A DNA stretch of 64,000 nt from Coralloluteibacterium stylophorae (GCF_018122625.2 NZ_JAGQFT020000011.1:62001-126000); one strand, 5' to 3'; counted from the stretch's first letter, positions 18,703 to 29,391 are shown. A program made the numbers and translations. Notes: generated by a model not told the origin, from the sequence alone.

Positions 18703-18732
18703 GCGCGGCGCCTTCGGGCGCCGCGCTCTTTT
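18703..18732 (+). terminator. Rho-independent terminator with UUCG tetraloop after YceI gene
   Basis: A perfect 10-bp GC stem (18703-18712 with 18717-18726) closes a TTCG tetraloop and is followed by TCTTTT. It ends the rutE-like/YceI unit 25 bases after the stop. Confidence 0.92.
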
Positions 18733-18751
18733 GCAGCCAATGGATCCCGCC

Positions 18752-19435
18752 ATGTCGCTCCTGATCCGCCGCGCCGGAGCGCGCGGCGTCACCCGCCGGC
18801 CCGGCCTCGAGGCCCGCCATACCTTTTCCGGCGGCGACGCCTTCGATCCGGCCTGGACGGGGGTGGGAGCGCTGCGCGCGCTGAACGTGCTGGCGCTGGC
18901 GCCCGGCGCCGATGCCGGACCGCAGCGGCGCGCGAACATGGATGTGCTGACCTGGGTGCTGGAGGGCGCGATCACGACCGGCGACGCGGATCCAGCGCCG
19001 CTGGCCGCGGGATCGATCGAGCGCCTGCAGGCCGGACACGGCAGCGCGGTCCACGAGGCGAACGCGGCCGCGGACCTGCCCGCACGCCTGCTCCAGGTCT
19101 GGCTCCAGCCCGACCGCGTCAACCTGCCACCGGCGCGCGTGCGCGCCACGGTGCCGACGCAGCCGGGCGCGCATCGCCTGGCCGCGCGCGCCGACGCGCC
19201 GCTGACGCTGCACGGCGACGCCGAGGTCTGGCTGCTGCGGGTGCCGGCGGATGCCGCGCTTCGCCATGAGCTGGGCTCGACGCGGGCCTGGCTGCACGTG
19301 GTCGCGGGCGTGGTCGCGCTCGGGCCCGGGCCCGAGGAACTCGTCGCCGGCGACGGCGCCCTGGTCGCCGAGGTCGGGATGCTCGAGCTGCGCGCGCTGG
19401 CGCCGCTCGAACTGCTGCTCGTGGCGCTGCCCTGA
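18752..19435 (+). CDS. Pirin-family bicupin with degenerate metal site
   Basis: A 227-residue pirin/YhaK-like double cupin. Start at 18752 (MSLLIRRAGARG); an in-frame ATG 12 bases earlier lacks any ribosome-binding site. The pirin core is recognisable as NMDVLTWVLEGAITTGDADP and ERLQAGHGSAVHEAN. However, the usual HPHRDME-type block, which supplies two metal-binding His, reads PQRRANMDV here, so the canonical Fe site looks lost. Pirins include quercetinases and redox-sensing regulators; a protein lacking the ligands may be non-catalytic. The upstream terminator ends 20 bases before the start, so its own promoter must overlap that region. Confidence 0.82.
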   Translation: MSLLIRRAGARGVTRRPGLEARHTFSGGDAFDPAWTGVGALRALNVLALAPGADAGPQRRANMDVLTWVLEGAITTGDADPAPLAAGSIERLQAGHGSAVHEANAAADLPARLLQVWLQPDRVNLPPARVRATVPTQPGAHRLAARADAPLTLHGDAEVWLLRVPADAALRHELGSTRAWLHVVAGVVALGPGPEELVAGDGALVAEVGMLELRALAPLELLLVALP

Positions 19436-19501
19436 TCCTGCCGTCGCGGTCCGCTCCGCTACACTAGCGGCCCTCCGCCGGGCCCGTTCACGCACACCGC
19501 C

Positions 19502-19726
19502 ATGACCCATACCTCTTCCTCCGAGCCGTCCGCCACCGCGCCCGCCGCGACTCTCGCCAACGCGGAGCGCCGCTACGAGGTCACCCGCTCCGACCTGCCG
19601 CTGTCGTGCCCGATGCCGGGCATGGGGCTGTGGAACTCGCACCCGCGCGTCTACCTGCCGATCGAGACGCAGGGCGGCGAGGCGAAATGCCCCTACTGCG
19701 GCGCGCTCTACGTCCTGAAGGACTGA
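19502..19726 (+). CDS. CHCC zinc-finger domain protein (NDUFS6-like)
   Basis: A 74-residue protein with a C-terminal zf-CHCC domain. Candidate ligands are Cys in LSCPMPG, His in NSHPRVYLPI and two Cys in KCPYCGALYVL, matching the small proteobacterial family related to the mitochondrial complex I subunit NDUFS6. The N-terminus is Ser/Thr/Ala-rich and disordered. A TACACT -10-like element lies at 19460-19465. The next gene starts 10 bases after the stop, so it is co-transcribed with the glycosyltransferase. The bacterial function is not established. Confidence 0.88.
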   Translation: MTHTSSSEPSATAPAATLANAERRYEVTRSDLPLSCPMPGMGLWNSHPRVYLPIETQGGEAKCPYCGALYVLKD

Positions 19727-19736
19727 CCCCCCGCGC

Positions 19737-20846
19737 ATGCCGCGTCGCCTGACCGTGGTGCAGCTGCTGCCGGCACTGGAGTCCGGCGGCGTCGAGCGTT
19801 CCACGCTGGAGATCGCCGCGGCACTGGTCGCCGCCGGTCACCGTTCGGTGGTGGTCTCGGCCGGCGGGCGCCTGGTCGCTGCGCTGCTGGCCGCCGGCAG
19901 CGAGCACGTCGAGCTCGACATCGGGCGCAAGTCGCCGTGGGTGCTGCGCCAGGTGCCGGCCCTGCGGCGGGTGCTCACCCGGCTCAATGCCGACATCGTG
20001 CACGCGCGCTCGCGCCTGCCGGCGTGGATCGGCCACCTGGCGCTGCGCGACGCGCGCCTGCGCGCGCGCTTCGTCACCACCGTCCACGGCCTCAATTCCC
20101 CCTCGCGCTACTCGCGGATCATGGCCCGCGGCGAGCGCGTGATCTGTGTGTCGGAGACGGTGCGCGCGCATGTGCGCGCCCACTATCCGGACACCGACCC
20201 GGCGCGGATCGAGGTGATCCCGCGCGGCATCGACCCGGCCGCCTTCCCCCGCGACCATGCGCCGCCGGCCGGCTGGCGCGCGGCGCTCGAGGCCACCCAT
20301 CCCGAGCTCGCCGGCGGGCGCCTGCTGCTGATGCCGGGGCGCGGCACCCGGCTCAAGGGCCACGGCGACGCCATCGCGGTGCTGGCCGCGCTGCGTGCGG
20401 GCGGCATCGACGCGCGCCTGTGGCTGATGGGTGCCGGCGGCACCGGGCGCGAAGGCTATCTCGAGGAACTGCGCGCGCTGGCGCGCGGCGCCGGCGTCGA
20501 CGGCCAGCTCGCGATCGGGCCGCCGCGCGACGACATCGTCGATGCCTATGCCGCCAGCGATCTGGTGCTGCAGCTCTCGCGCAAGCCGGAGGCCTTCGGC
20601 CGCACGGTGGTCGAGGCGCTCGCGGTCGGGCGGCCGGTGCTGGGCTGGGCGCACGGCGGCGTCGGCGAGCTGCTCGCCGCGCTCTATCCCACAGGCGCGG
20701 CGGCGCTGGGCGACATGGATGCGCTCGCCGCGCGCGCACGTGCGCTGCTCGAGGACGCGCCGGCGCCGCCGGTTACCATCCCGTACTCGCTCGCCGCCAT
20801 GCAGGCCGCCACCCTTGCCCTCTATGTCCGACTCGCCGACGCCTGA
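19737..20846 (+). CDS. Glycosyltransferase family 4 (LPS/polysaccharide type)
   Basis: A 369-residue retaining GT-B glycosyltransferase. The N-terminal acceptor domain opens VVQLLPALESGGVERSTLEI, with the GGxE loop typical of GT4. The C-terminal donor domain shows the nucleotide-sugar block KPEAFGRTVVEALAVGRPVL (E-x7-E motif in the form EAFGRTVVE). It lies between a zinc-finger gene and an O-antigen-ligase-like gene, and LPS biosynthesis genes follow, so transfer of a core-oligosaccharide sugar is likely. Donor and acceptor are unknown. Its last 23 bases overlap the next gene. Confidence 0.9.
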   Translation: MPRRLTVVQLLPALESGGVERSTLEIAAALVAAGHRSVVVSAGGRLVAALLAAGSEHVELDIGRKSPWVLRQVPALRRVLTRLNADIVHARSRLPAWIGHLALRDARLRARFVTTVHGLNSPSRYSRIMARGERVICVSETVRAHVRAHYPDTDPARIEVIPRGIDPAAFPRDHAPPAGWRAALEATHPELAGGRLLLMPGRGTRLKGHGDAIAVLAALRAGGIDARLWLMGAGGTGREGYLEELRALARGAGVDGQLAIGPPRDDIVDAYAASDLVLQLSRKPEAFGRTVVEALAVGRPVLGWAHGGVGELLAALYPTGAAALGDMDALAARARALLEDAPAPPVTIPYSLAAMQAATLALYVRLADA

Positions 20847-22125
20847 CACGCCCGCCTCCTTCCGCTGGGCGCCGTGGTGGGTCATCGCCTTCGTCGCGAC
20901 GTGGCCGGGGCGCGGCGTGGCCGCCGGGATCCTGGTGCTCGGGGCGCTGGTCGCGTGCGGACTGCTGATACGGCAGCGTTTCCGCGGCGGCAGCCGCTAC
21001 CTCAGCCACGAGGCCTGGGCGCTGACCTCGGTCCTATTCCTCGCCTACTGGCTGCCGGAAGCGTTCTCGCTGCTCGGCGCCGTGGACCCGCGCGAGACCG
21101 CCGAGAACGTGGTCGGCCACCTGGTCTACCTGCCGGCGCTGTGGCTGGCGGCGATGGCGGTGGCCGACGCCCGCGGGCGGCGGATTGCCTTCAACGGCAT
21201 CGCCGCGGTGGTCGGCATCTGGACGCTCGACGCCCTGGTGCAGGCGGTCACCGGCTGGAGCCTCGGCGGCCATCTGCCGGGCGAGGTCGACCGCATCAAC
21301 GGTATCTTCGGCGCGGACGGCAACTTCAAGCTCGGCATCGTCATCGCCAGCCTCGCGCCGTTCCCCTTGGCCGCGGCGGCACGCCGCCTCGGCACGGCGG
21401 GCTGGGTGCTGGCGGCGGGCGCCATGTTCGTGGTGGTGCTGCTGGCCGGCTCGCGCGCATCCTGGCTCACCTACGCGCTGGTGCTGGCGGTCAGTGGCTG
21501 GGTGCTGCTGGGCCTGAAGCGCGCGCTGCTGGTGCTGGTGCTCGGCGCCGGCGTGGTCGGCGGGCTGGCGGTGAGCGTCTCCGACCGGCTGATGGCGCGC
21601 ATGGAACGGACCGAGGCGGCGCTCAGCGGCGAGGAGGAGGGCGTGGACCATGCGCTGTCGGGGCGTCTGGCGATCTGGACCGTGGCCGGCCGTATGGCGC
21701 TGGACCACCCGCTGACCGGCGTCGGCGTGCGCGGCTTCCGCTGCGCCTATCCGGACTACGCCGAGCCGGGCGACCAGTTCCTGCGCGAAGGCGGCGGTTC
21801 GCGCTGCGACGGCCGCCCCTACGGCGCCTTCCATGCGCACCAGATCGTGCTCGAGATCCTCAGCGAGACCGGCCTGGCCGGCATGGTGCTGTGGCTGTTC
21901 GGCGTGGCGCTCGCGCTGCGGGCGTGGTTCGTCGCCAGCACTGCGGCGCGCCTGCGCGCGGCGGTCCCCGGCCTGGCACTGGCGGTGACCGTGTTCCCGC
22001 TCAACACCCACCTGGCGACCTACTCGACCTTCTGGGGCGGCGTCACCCTGCTGCTGGCCGCGCTGTTCGCCGGCACCCTGCTGGCGCGCGACGCGCCCCG
22101 CGCAGCGGTGCGCCCCGGCGCGTGA
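20824..22125 (+). CDS. O-antigen ligase-like polytopic membrane protein (Wzy_C family)
   Basis: A 433-residue membrane protein with about ten hydrophobic segments and a long periplasmic loop. Its start at 20824 (MSDSPTPDTPASF) overlaps the glycosyltransferase end by 23 bases. The Wzy_C/WaaL signature region includes AGSRASWLTYALVLAVSG and, in the loop, HPLTGVGVRGFRCAYPDY and FHAHQIVLEILSETGLAGMV, with the conserved His of ligases. It would attach O-antigen or another polymer to lipid A-core, or polymerise a glycan; the two cannot be separated by sequence. The LpxL-like and WaaA genes next door favour LPS. Confidence 0.88.
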   Translation: MSDSPTPDTPASFRWAPWWVIAFVATWPGRGVAAGILVLGALVACGLLIRQRFRGGSRYLSHEAWALTSVLFLAYWLPEAFSLLGAVDPRETAENVVGHLVYLPALWLAAMAVADARGRRIAFNGIAAVVGIWTLDALVQAVTGWSLGGHLPGEVDRINGIFGADGNFKLGIVIASLAPFPLAAAARRLGTAGWVLAAGAMFVVVLLAGSRASWLTYALVLAVSGWVLLGLKRALLVLVLGAGVVGGLAVSVSDRLMARMERTEAALSGEEEGVDHALSGRLAIWTVAGRMALDHPLTGVGVRGFRCAYPDYAEPGDQFLREGGGSRCDGRPYGAFHAHQIVLEILSETGLAGMVLWLFGVALALRAWFVASTAARLRAAVPGLALAVTVFPLNTHLATYSTFWGGVTLLLAALFAGTLLARDAPRAAVRPGA

Positions 22126-23049
22126 TCAGTACGGCGAACGGCCGTCCGGCTGGCGCTTGAAGCGCCGGTGGATCCACAGGTACTGGGCCGGCGCCTCGCG
22201 CACCATCGCCTCGATCGCCGCGTTCACGCGGGCGGTGTCGGCGGTGGCGTCCGCGGTCGGGAACTCCTGCAGCGGCGCGCCGACCCGCAGCACGTAGCGG
22301 TCGCCCTCGCGGCGGTGGAAGAACGGCACCACCGCGCAGCCGGTCAGCCGGGCGAGCTGGTGGGTGGCGGTGATGGTCGCGGCCGGCATCCCGAAGAACG
22401 GCGCGAACACGGTGTCCTTGCCGCGCATGTCCTGGTCGGGCGCGTACCACAGCGCGCCGCCCGACTTCAGCAGCTTCACCACCGGGCGCAGCGCGTCCTG
22501 GGTGTACATGGCGCTGGCGTAGCGCAGGCGCCCGCGCTTGACCGCCCACTCCATCGCCGGGCTGTCGTGCAGGCGGTACATGCCGGCGAGCTGGAGGTGG
22601 TCGCAGAGCAGGCGCCCGCACAGCTCCAGCGTGGTGAAGTGGCCGGATACCAGCAGGATGCCGCGCCCCTGCGCGCGCAGCGCCTCGAGGTGCTCCAGGC
22701 CCTGGATCTCCACGGCGCCACGCATCGGCGCGACCGAGCCCCACCAGGCCCGCGCGAACTCGAACACGCCGACGCCGAGCGCGTCGAAGCTGCGGTCGAG
22801 GAGGGTTTCGCGCGCCGCATCGTCCAGCTCCGGCAGGCACAGCGCCAGGTTGCGGCGGGCGGCGCGGCGGCGCGGCGGCATCGCGTACTTCAGCAGCCGG
22901 CCGATGCCGACGCCCAGGCGGCGCTGCAGCGCCCATGGCAGGCGCGCAGCGAGCACGCCCACGCCGACGCCGATCCACCCCGGCCAGTCGCGCGGGGCGC
23001 GGGGCGGCAGGCCGGGATCGTTGGGCGGGGAGGCGACGTGTCGGACCAT
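22126..23049 (-). CDS. lpxL: Lipid A biosynthesis lauroyl/myristoyl acyltransferase (LpxL/HtrB family)
   Basis: A 307-residue acyltransferase that adds a secondary acyl chain to Kdo-lipid A at the inner face of the cytoplasmic membrane. The catalytic H-x4-E motif is seen in LLVSGHFTTLELCGR. Other blocks are YRLHDSPAMEW, LWYAPDQDMRGKDTVFAPFF and QYLWIHRRFKRQP, the family's C-terminal signature. There is one N-terminal hydrophobic segment. It is convergent with the O-antigen ligase (stop codons adjacent) and divergent from waaA with 68 bases between starts. Whether it is LpxL or a paralogue (LpxM/LpxP) is undecided. Confidence 0.9.
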   Translation of the reverse strand: MVRHVASPPNDPGLPPRAPRDWPGWIGVGVGVLAARLPWALQRRLGVGIGRLLKYAMPPRRRAARRNLALCLPELDDAARETLLDRSFDALGVGVFEFARAWWGSVAPMRGAVEIQGLEHLEALRAQGRGILLVSGHFTTLELCGRLLCDHLQLAGMYRLHDSPAMEWAVKRGRLRYASAMYTQDALRPVVKLLKSGGALWYAPDQDMRGKDTVFAPFFGMPAATITATHQLARLTGCAVVPFFHRREGDRYVLRVGAPLQEFPTADATADTARVNAAIEAMVREAPAQYLWIHRRFKRQPDGRSPY

Positions 23050-23117
23050 CCGCGCATTGTAGGTGCTCGCCCGCGGCGTCCGGACCGAGCCGCAAGGGCT
23101 CGGCTATCCTTGCGCCG

Positions 23118-24413
23118 ATGCGAAGTTCCCCGGCTCGGCGCGCGCTGCGCGGCCTGTACTCCCTGGCCATGTACCTCCTGGCGCCGCTGACGCTCTACCA
23201 CCTGGTGTGGCGCGGCATGCGCCAGCGCGAATACCTGCAGCGCTGGGGCGAACGCTTCGGCTGGCTGGCCGCGCGTGCGCCGGGAGGCGCGCTGTGGGTG
23301 CACGCGGTCTCGGTGGGCGAGGTCAACGCCGCGCAGCCGCTGGTCAACGCCTTCCGCAGGGCGCATCCCGGACGGCGCCTGGTGGTGACCACGGTGACGC
23401 CCACGGGCTCGGCGCGGGGGCGTGCGCTGTGGGGCGAGGGGGTCGAGCACCTGTACCTGCCCTACGACATGCCGGGCGCGGTGGCGCGTTTCCTCGACCA
23501 CGTCCGCCCCGCGGCGGGCGTGGTCATGGAGACCGAGATCTGGCCCAACCTCTTCTGCCAGTGCCAGGACCGCGGCATCCCGCTGATGATCGCCAACGCG
23601 CGGCTGTCGGCGCGCTCGCTGCGCGGCTACGCGCCGCTGCGTCCGCTGGTGCGCATGGCGCTGGACGCGGTGGCGCTGGTCGCGGCGCAGTCGCAGCACG
23701 ACGCCCACCGCTACCAGGTGCTGGGTGCGGCGCCGGAGCGGGTCCGGGTCACCGGCAATCTCAAGTACGACCAGGACATGGACCCGGCGCTGCTGCCGCA
23801 GGCGCACGCCTGGCGCCGGGGCTGGGGAGCGGCGCGGCCGGTGTGGATCGCCGCCAGCACCCACGAGGAAGAGGTCGCGGCGGTGCTCGCTGCGCACCGG
23901 GCGGTGCTTGCACGCCATCCGCATGCGCTGCTGCTGTGGGCGCCGCGCCATCCCGACCGGTTCGCGGGTGTCGCCGCGGCGGCGCGCGAGGCGGGGTTCG
24001 ACGTCGCCACCCGCACCCGCGATCGTCTGCCGGGGCCGGACACCGCCTGCTTCGTGGTCGACACCCTCGGCGAGCTGATGGCCTTCTATGCCGCCGCCGA
24101 CCTGGCCTTCGTCGGCGGCAGCCTGCAGCCGATCGGCGGCCACAACCTGCTGGAGCCGGCGGCGCTCGGCGTGCCTTCCGTGGTCGGCCCGGAGACCTTC
24201 AACTTCGCCGAGATCACCCGCGCGCTGCTGCGCGTGGACGCGGTCCGGCAGGTCGCGGACGCCGAGGCGCTCGCGGTGGCCGTGAGCGAGCTGCTGGACG
24301 ACCGCGTCGCCTGCGCACGCATGGGCGCGGCGGGGCGCGCCCTGGTCGCCGAGGAGCGCGGCGCGCTGGCGCGCACGCTCGAACTCCTGGAGACGCTGCT
24401 GCCGGCCGCCTAG
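23118..24413 (+). CDS. waaA: 3-deoxy-D-manno-octulosonic acid (Kdo) transferase
   Basis: A 431-residue WaaA/KdtA that attaches Kdo to lipid IVA. It has an N-terminal membrane anchor (LYSLAMYLLAPLTLYHLVW). The catalytic Glu sits in HAVSVGEVNAAQPL; TTVTPTGSARG, PYDMPGAVARFLDHVRP and VVMETEIWPNLF are family blocks. The donor domain has FVGGSLQPIGGHNLLEPAALGVPS. The start at 23118 lies 7 bases after a TATCCT -10-like hexamer (23105-23110), so the mRNA could have little or no leader. Neighbouring LpxL and O-antigen ligase support an LPS gene group. Confidence 0.95.
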   Translation: MRSSPARRALRGLYSLAMYLLAPLTLYHLVWRGMRQREYLQRWGERFGWLAARAPGGALWVHAVSVGEVNAAQPLVNAFRRAHPGRRLVVTTVTPTGSARGRALWGEGVEHLYLPYDMPGAVARFLDHVRPAAGVVMETEIWPNLFCQCQDRGIPLMIANARLSARSLRGYAPLRPLVRMALDAVALVAAQSQHDAHRYQVLGAAPERVRVTGNLKYDQDMDPALLPQAHAWRRGWGAARPVWIAASTHEEEVAAVLAAHRAVLARHPHALLLWAPRHPDRFAGVAAAAREAGFDVATRTRDRLPGPDTACFVVDTLGELMAFYAAADLAFVGGSLQPIGGHNLLEPAALGVPSVVGPETFNFAEITRALLRVDAVRQVADAEALAVAVSELLDDRVACARMGAAGRALVAEERGALARTLELLETLLPAA

Positions 24414-24431
24414 GCGCCGCCGAGGACGGCG

Positions 24432-25886
24432 TCAGTCGTTGCGCGGGATGGTCGCCGGAGGCACGCCCATGTCCGGAGTGGCCGACTCCTTGATCGCTTC
24501 CGGATCCAGCGCGGCCTCGGCGTCGGTGGTCAGCAGGCGGTTGATCGCCGCGATGTCCTCGTAGGCGATGGTGCCGGTGGCCTGCTTCAGGCGCAGCGTG
24601 TTGACCAGGAAGTTGTGCCGGGCCGCGGCGTACTCGCGCTGCGCGGCGAACAGGTTCTGCTGGGTGATCAGCACCTCGACGATGGTGCGGGTGCCGACCT
24701 CGAGGCCCGCCTCGGATGCGTCGTAGGCGCTGCGCGCCGAGACCACCGCCGCACGGCGCGCCTCGACCTCGCTGATCCCGGCGACCACCGCGTCGTAGAT
24801 GCTGCGGGTGGAACGGTTGATCGAGCGACGGGTCTGCTCGAGAAGGTCGAGCACGGCGTCGCGCTGGTAGCCGGCCTGGCGCACGCGCGCGCGCACCGCG
24901 CCGCCGCTGAAGATCGGCACGTTCAGGCGCACGCCGACGGTGGTGCCGTCGTTGGCGGTGTCGATCATGCGGTCGCCGGTGGCGAGGGTCTGGGTGCCCC
25001 AGCTGGCGCCCTTGCCGTAGCTGACGCTGGCGGTGAGGGTGGGCAGGTGGCCGGCGCGCGCGGTGTCGATGTCGTGCTCGGCGGCGCTCGCGGCGAGCTC
25101 GGCCGCCTGGATGCTGGGATTGCCGGTCAGCGCCTGGTCGACCCAGGCGTCGACGTCCTCCGGCACCGGCGCGGCGGGTTCGTAGTCGGGATCGAGGCCG
25201 CGCAGGTCCTCGGTCTGCTGGCCGGTGATCTCGGTCAGCGCCTCGTAGGCGTCGTTGAGCTGGGTCTGCGCCAGGATCGCGCTGGCGCGGGCGCTGTCGT
25301 AGCCGGCCTGGGCCTCGTGCACGTCGGTGATCGGCGCCAGACCGACCTCCAGGCGCTGTTCGGCCTGGTCGAGCTGGCGCTTGACCGCCTGTTCCTGCGC
25401 GCGCGCCGAGGCCAGCGTCTCGATCGCGGTGAGCACGTTGAAGTAGGCCTCGGCGGTGCGCACGAACAGTGCGTCGGCCTCCGCCTCGTACTCGAAGTCG
25501 GCCTGGGTCGCGCGCTCGCGGGCGGCGCGCAGACTGGTCCAGTCGGCCCAGTCGAAGATCGACTGCTCCAGGCTGACCGCGTAGTCGCGCTGGCGGATCA
25601 CGCTGGAACTGTCGGTGCCGAGGATCTCGCCCTCCACGGTGCCCGCCGAATAGCTGTCGGAGTCGCTTTCGGTCAGGGTCGCGCTGCCGCCGACCTGCGG
25701 CAGCAGCGCCGAGCGCGCCAGCGGCACGTTCTCGCCGGTCGCCAGGCGCTCCGCGTCCGCCTGCGAGAGCTGCGGATCGCTCATCCGCGCCGCCTGGTAG
25801 GCCTCGAGCAGATCGGTCGCGTTCGCGGAGGAGGCCGCGCCGAGTCCGAGGACGATGGCGAGGGAGAGCGTGCGCAGGCGGGTCAT
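24432..25886 (-). CDS. tolC: TolC-family outer-membrane channel protein
   Basis: A 484-residue outer-membrane factor of the TolC (type I secretion) subgroup. The ATG at 25886 has AAGGA 6 bases upstream and starts a signal peptide (MTRLRTLSLAIVLGLGAASS, cleavage near ANA). The mature start DLLEAYQAARMSDPQL is the classic TolC opening. Two OEP repeats follow with long helices; GLAPITDVHEAQAGYDSARA and VGTRTIVEVLITQQNLFAAQ are conserved. It lies downstream of the PCMT-family gene (43 bases), probably in one operon, an arrangement I recall from Xanthomonas. It is separate from the efflux operon, which has its own lipoprotein channel. Confidence 0.93.
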   Translation of the reverse strand: MTRLRTLSLAIVLGLGAASSANATDLLEAYQAARMSDPQLSQADAERLATGENVPLARSALLPQVGGSATLTESDSDSYSAGTVEGEILGTDSSSVIRQRDYAVSLEQSIFDWADWTSLRAARERATQADFEYEAEADALFVRTAEAYFNVLTAIETLASARAQEQAVKRQLDQAEQRLEVGLAPITDVHEAQAGYDSARASAILAQTQLNDAYEALTEITGQQTEDLRGLDPDYEPAAPVPEDVDAWVDQALTGNPSIQAAELAASAAEHDIDTARAGHLPTLTASVSYGKGASWGTQTLATGDRMIDTANDGTTVGVRLNVPIFSGGAVRARVRQAGYQRDAVLDLLEQTRRSINRSTRSIYDAVVAGISEVEARRAAVVSARSAYDASEAGLEVGTRTIVEVLITQQNLFAAQREYAAARHNFLVNTLRLKQATGTIAYEDIAAINRLLTTDAEAALDPEAIKESATPDMGVPPATIPRND

Positions 25887-25929
25887 GGAGGATCCTTGGG
25901 TGGGGCGCGGGTGGGCCCGCGCGCGGTTC

Positions 25930-26583
25930 TTAGAAGTCGAACCGCGGTGCCGGCGCGGCACCGCGGAGATAGGGGAGGTCGGTCTCGAACAGGCTCTCGC
26001 GCTGCCAGCCGCCGCCCTGGCGGGTGAGCCGCAGAGCCTCCATCGCCGGCGAACGGCCGTGCACGACGAAGACGCGGCCGCCGGGGCGGACCAGGGCGTC
26101 CAGCCAGGCGGGGATCTCGGCCACGGCGCCGGTCACGCAGACCGCGTCGTACTGCCGCCCCGGCGCGAAGGACAGGGCGTCGGCGACCTGCAGCTCGACG
26201 TTGCTGCAGCCGGCCGCCGCCAGCCGTGCGCGCGCGGCGTCGACGAAGGCGGGCTCGATGTCGATGCTGGTCACCGCCCGCGCCAGGCGCGACAGGCAGG
26301 CGGTGAGGTAGCCGGACCCGGTGCCGACCTCCAGCACCTCGTGCTCCGGGGCGATGTCCAGCGCCTGCAGCGCCCGGCCTTCGACCACCGGCTTCATCAT
26401 GTACTCGCCGCCGCCCAGCGGCAGGGCGACGTCGGTGAAGGCCAGCGCACGCTGCGCCTCGGCGACGAAATCCTCGCGGCGCGTGGCGAGCATGGCATCC
26501 AGCACCCGCTGGTCGAGGACCTCCCAGGGGCGGATCTGCTGCTCGATCATGGCGAGCCGGGCGCGTTCGAAGTCGAGGGTCAT
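25930..26583 (-). CDS. Protein-L-isoaspartate O-methyltransferase family protein
   Basis: A 217-residue class I SAM-dependent methyltransferase of the PCMT family. The ATG at 26583 gives MTLDFERARLAMIEQQIRPW, the conserved N-terminus of the proteobacterial group found beside tolC. The SAM-binding motif I is VLEVGTGSGYLTACLSRLA, with an acidic residue at the end of strand 2 (VTSIDIEPAFV). The substrate-loop region before it (DVALPLGGGEYMMKPVVEGR) differs from classical Pcm, where the S-QP motif is conserved, so repair of isoaspartate is not assured. First gene of a probable two-gene unit with tolC. Confidence 0.88.
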   Translation of the reverse strand: MTLDFERARLAMIEQQIRPWEVLDQRVLDAMLATRREDFVAEAQRALAFTDVALPLGGGEYMMKPVVEGRALQALDIAPEHEVLEVGTGSGYLTACLSRLARAVTSIDIEPAFVDAARARLAAAGCSNVELQVADALSFAPGRQYDAVCVTGAVAEIPAWLDALVRPGGRVFVVHGRSPAMEALRLTRQGGGWQRESLFETDLPYLRGAAPAPRFDF

Positions 26584-26965
26584 GGTGCGGTGTCCTGATC
26601 GGTGTGCGGAGGGCGGCGGCAGCGGCGATGGCCGACCGGAAACGGCCGGGCCGGGCGTCCGCGCGCAGGGGCGCGCAAGTCTAGCAGCGCACCCCGTCCG
26701 CGCCCTCTCCACGGCGCAAAGGATCGGCTGCCGGGGCGGATGCGACTGAGTGCCGGAAGTCACCGGGCCCAAGAGCATGCAGGCGGGTGACCGGAGCGCG
26801 GGTGGCGTCGGCGTCGAGAGTCACGGCCGCGATGCGGTACGGATCGGCGCGGTGGCGGAGCGGGCTCGGGCAGGACTTCGGAAAAGTCGCCGTCGGGCCG
26901 GCCGACGCGATGCGGGATATGGGGCGGGGAGGGTGGGCCGCAGGTCGATGTTTAACTGCGAGCAG

Positions 26966-27139
26966 GGTTCCCGGGAACCAACGGGGGCGTGGCCGGTCTC
27001 TCTCTCCGCGACGTCAGGGTGGGTGGCCCGGGCGTCGCTTGAATCGCGGCCGGGTCGTTCGTCGGACATCCCCTCCCCCGCCGGACGGCCCGGTTCGCGA
27101 TTTGTTTGACCCGCGGCGCTCGACGCCGCGGGCTTCTTT
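26966..27139 (+). ncRNA. Candidate small RNA: C-rich-loop hairpin plus intrinsic terminator
   Basis: The 801-base gap 26584-27384 has no convincing gene. Its first 360 bases show nothing I can name. From 26966 there is structure. It starts with a perfect 14-bp palindrome GGTTCCCGGGAACC (26966-26979). A long hairpin follows, 27042-27048 with 27096-27102 (AATCGCG/CGCGATT), then 27050-27061 with 27082-27093 (12 bp including G-U pairs). The loop is C-rich (27070-27079, CCCCTCCCCC). Last is an intrinsic terminator, CCCGCGGCG (27110-27118), 5-base loop, CGCCGCGGG (27124-27132), then CTTCTTT. A stable hairpin with an anti-Shine-Dalgarno-like loop immediately before a terminator is typical of trans-acting sRNAs such as Xanthomonas sX13, but homology is not shown. 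The 5' end is unknown; the outer start given is only the palindrome. Confidence 0.5.
27110..27139 (+). terminator. Intrinsic terminator upstream of the thiC leader
   Basis: A perfect 9-bp GC stem (27110-27118 with 27124-27132) closes a CTCGA loop and is followed by CTTCTTT. No protein-coding gene precedes it on this strand for more than 2.5 kb, so it must end a non-coding transcript; this is the main support for the sRNA candidate. Confidence 0.8.
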
Positions 27140-27225
27140 CGGGGCTTCTCCTCACATCTTCATGGCGCCGGCGCAATGTCGAACGCTGGTCGCCCCGCGC
27201 ACGGGCGTGCTTCAATCGCCGGCGA

Positions 27226-29265
<2,040 letters not shown>

Positions 29266-29391
29266 GCCTGCAGCCGAGGCGGGAAGGGGCCGCCGGGCCC
29301 CGTCCCGCCTCCGCCGGCAACCGCTGCCGACCCCTCCCACGCTCAGCCTGGGTACATGCTGCGTCGCAAGGTGCACCCGCCCCGGGTCCGC

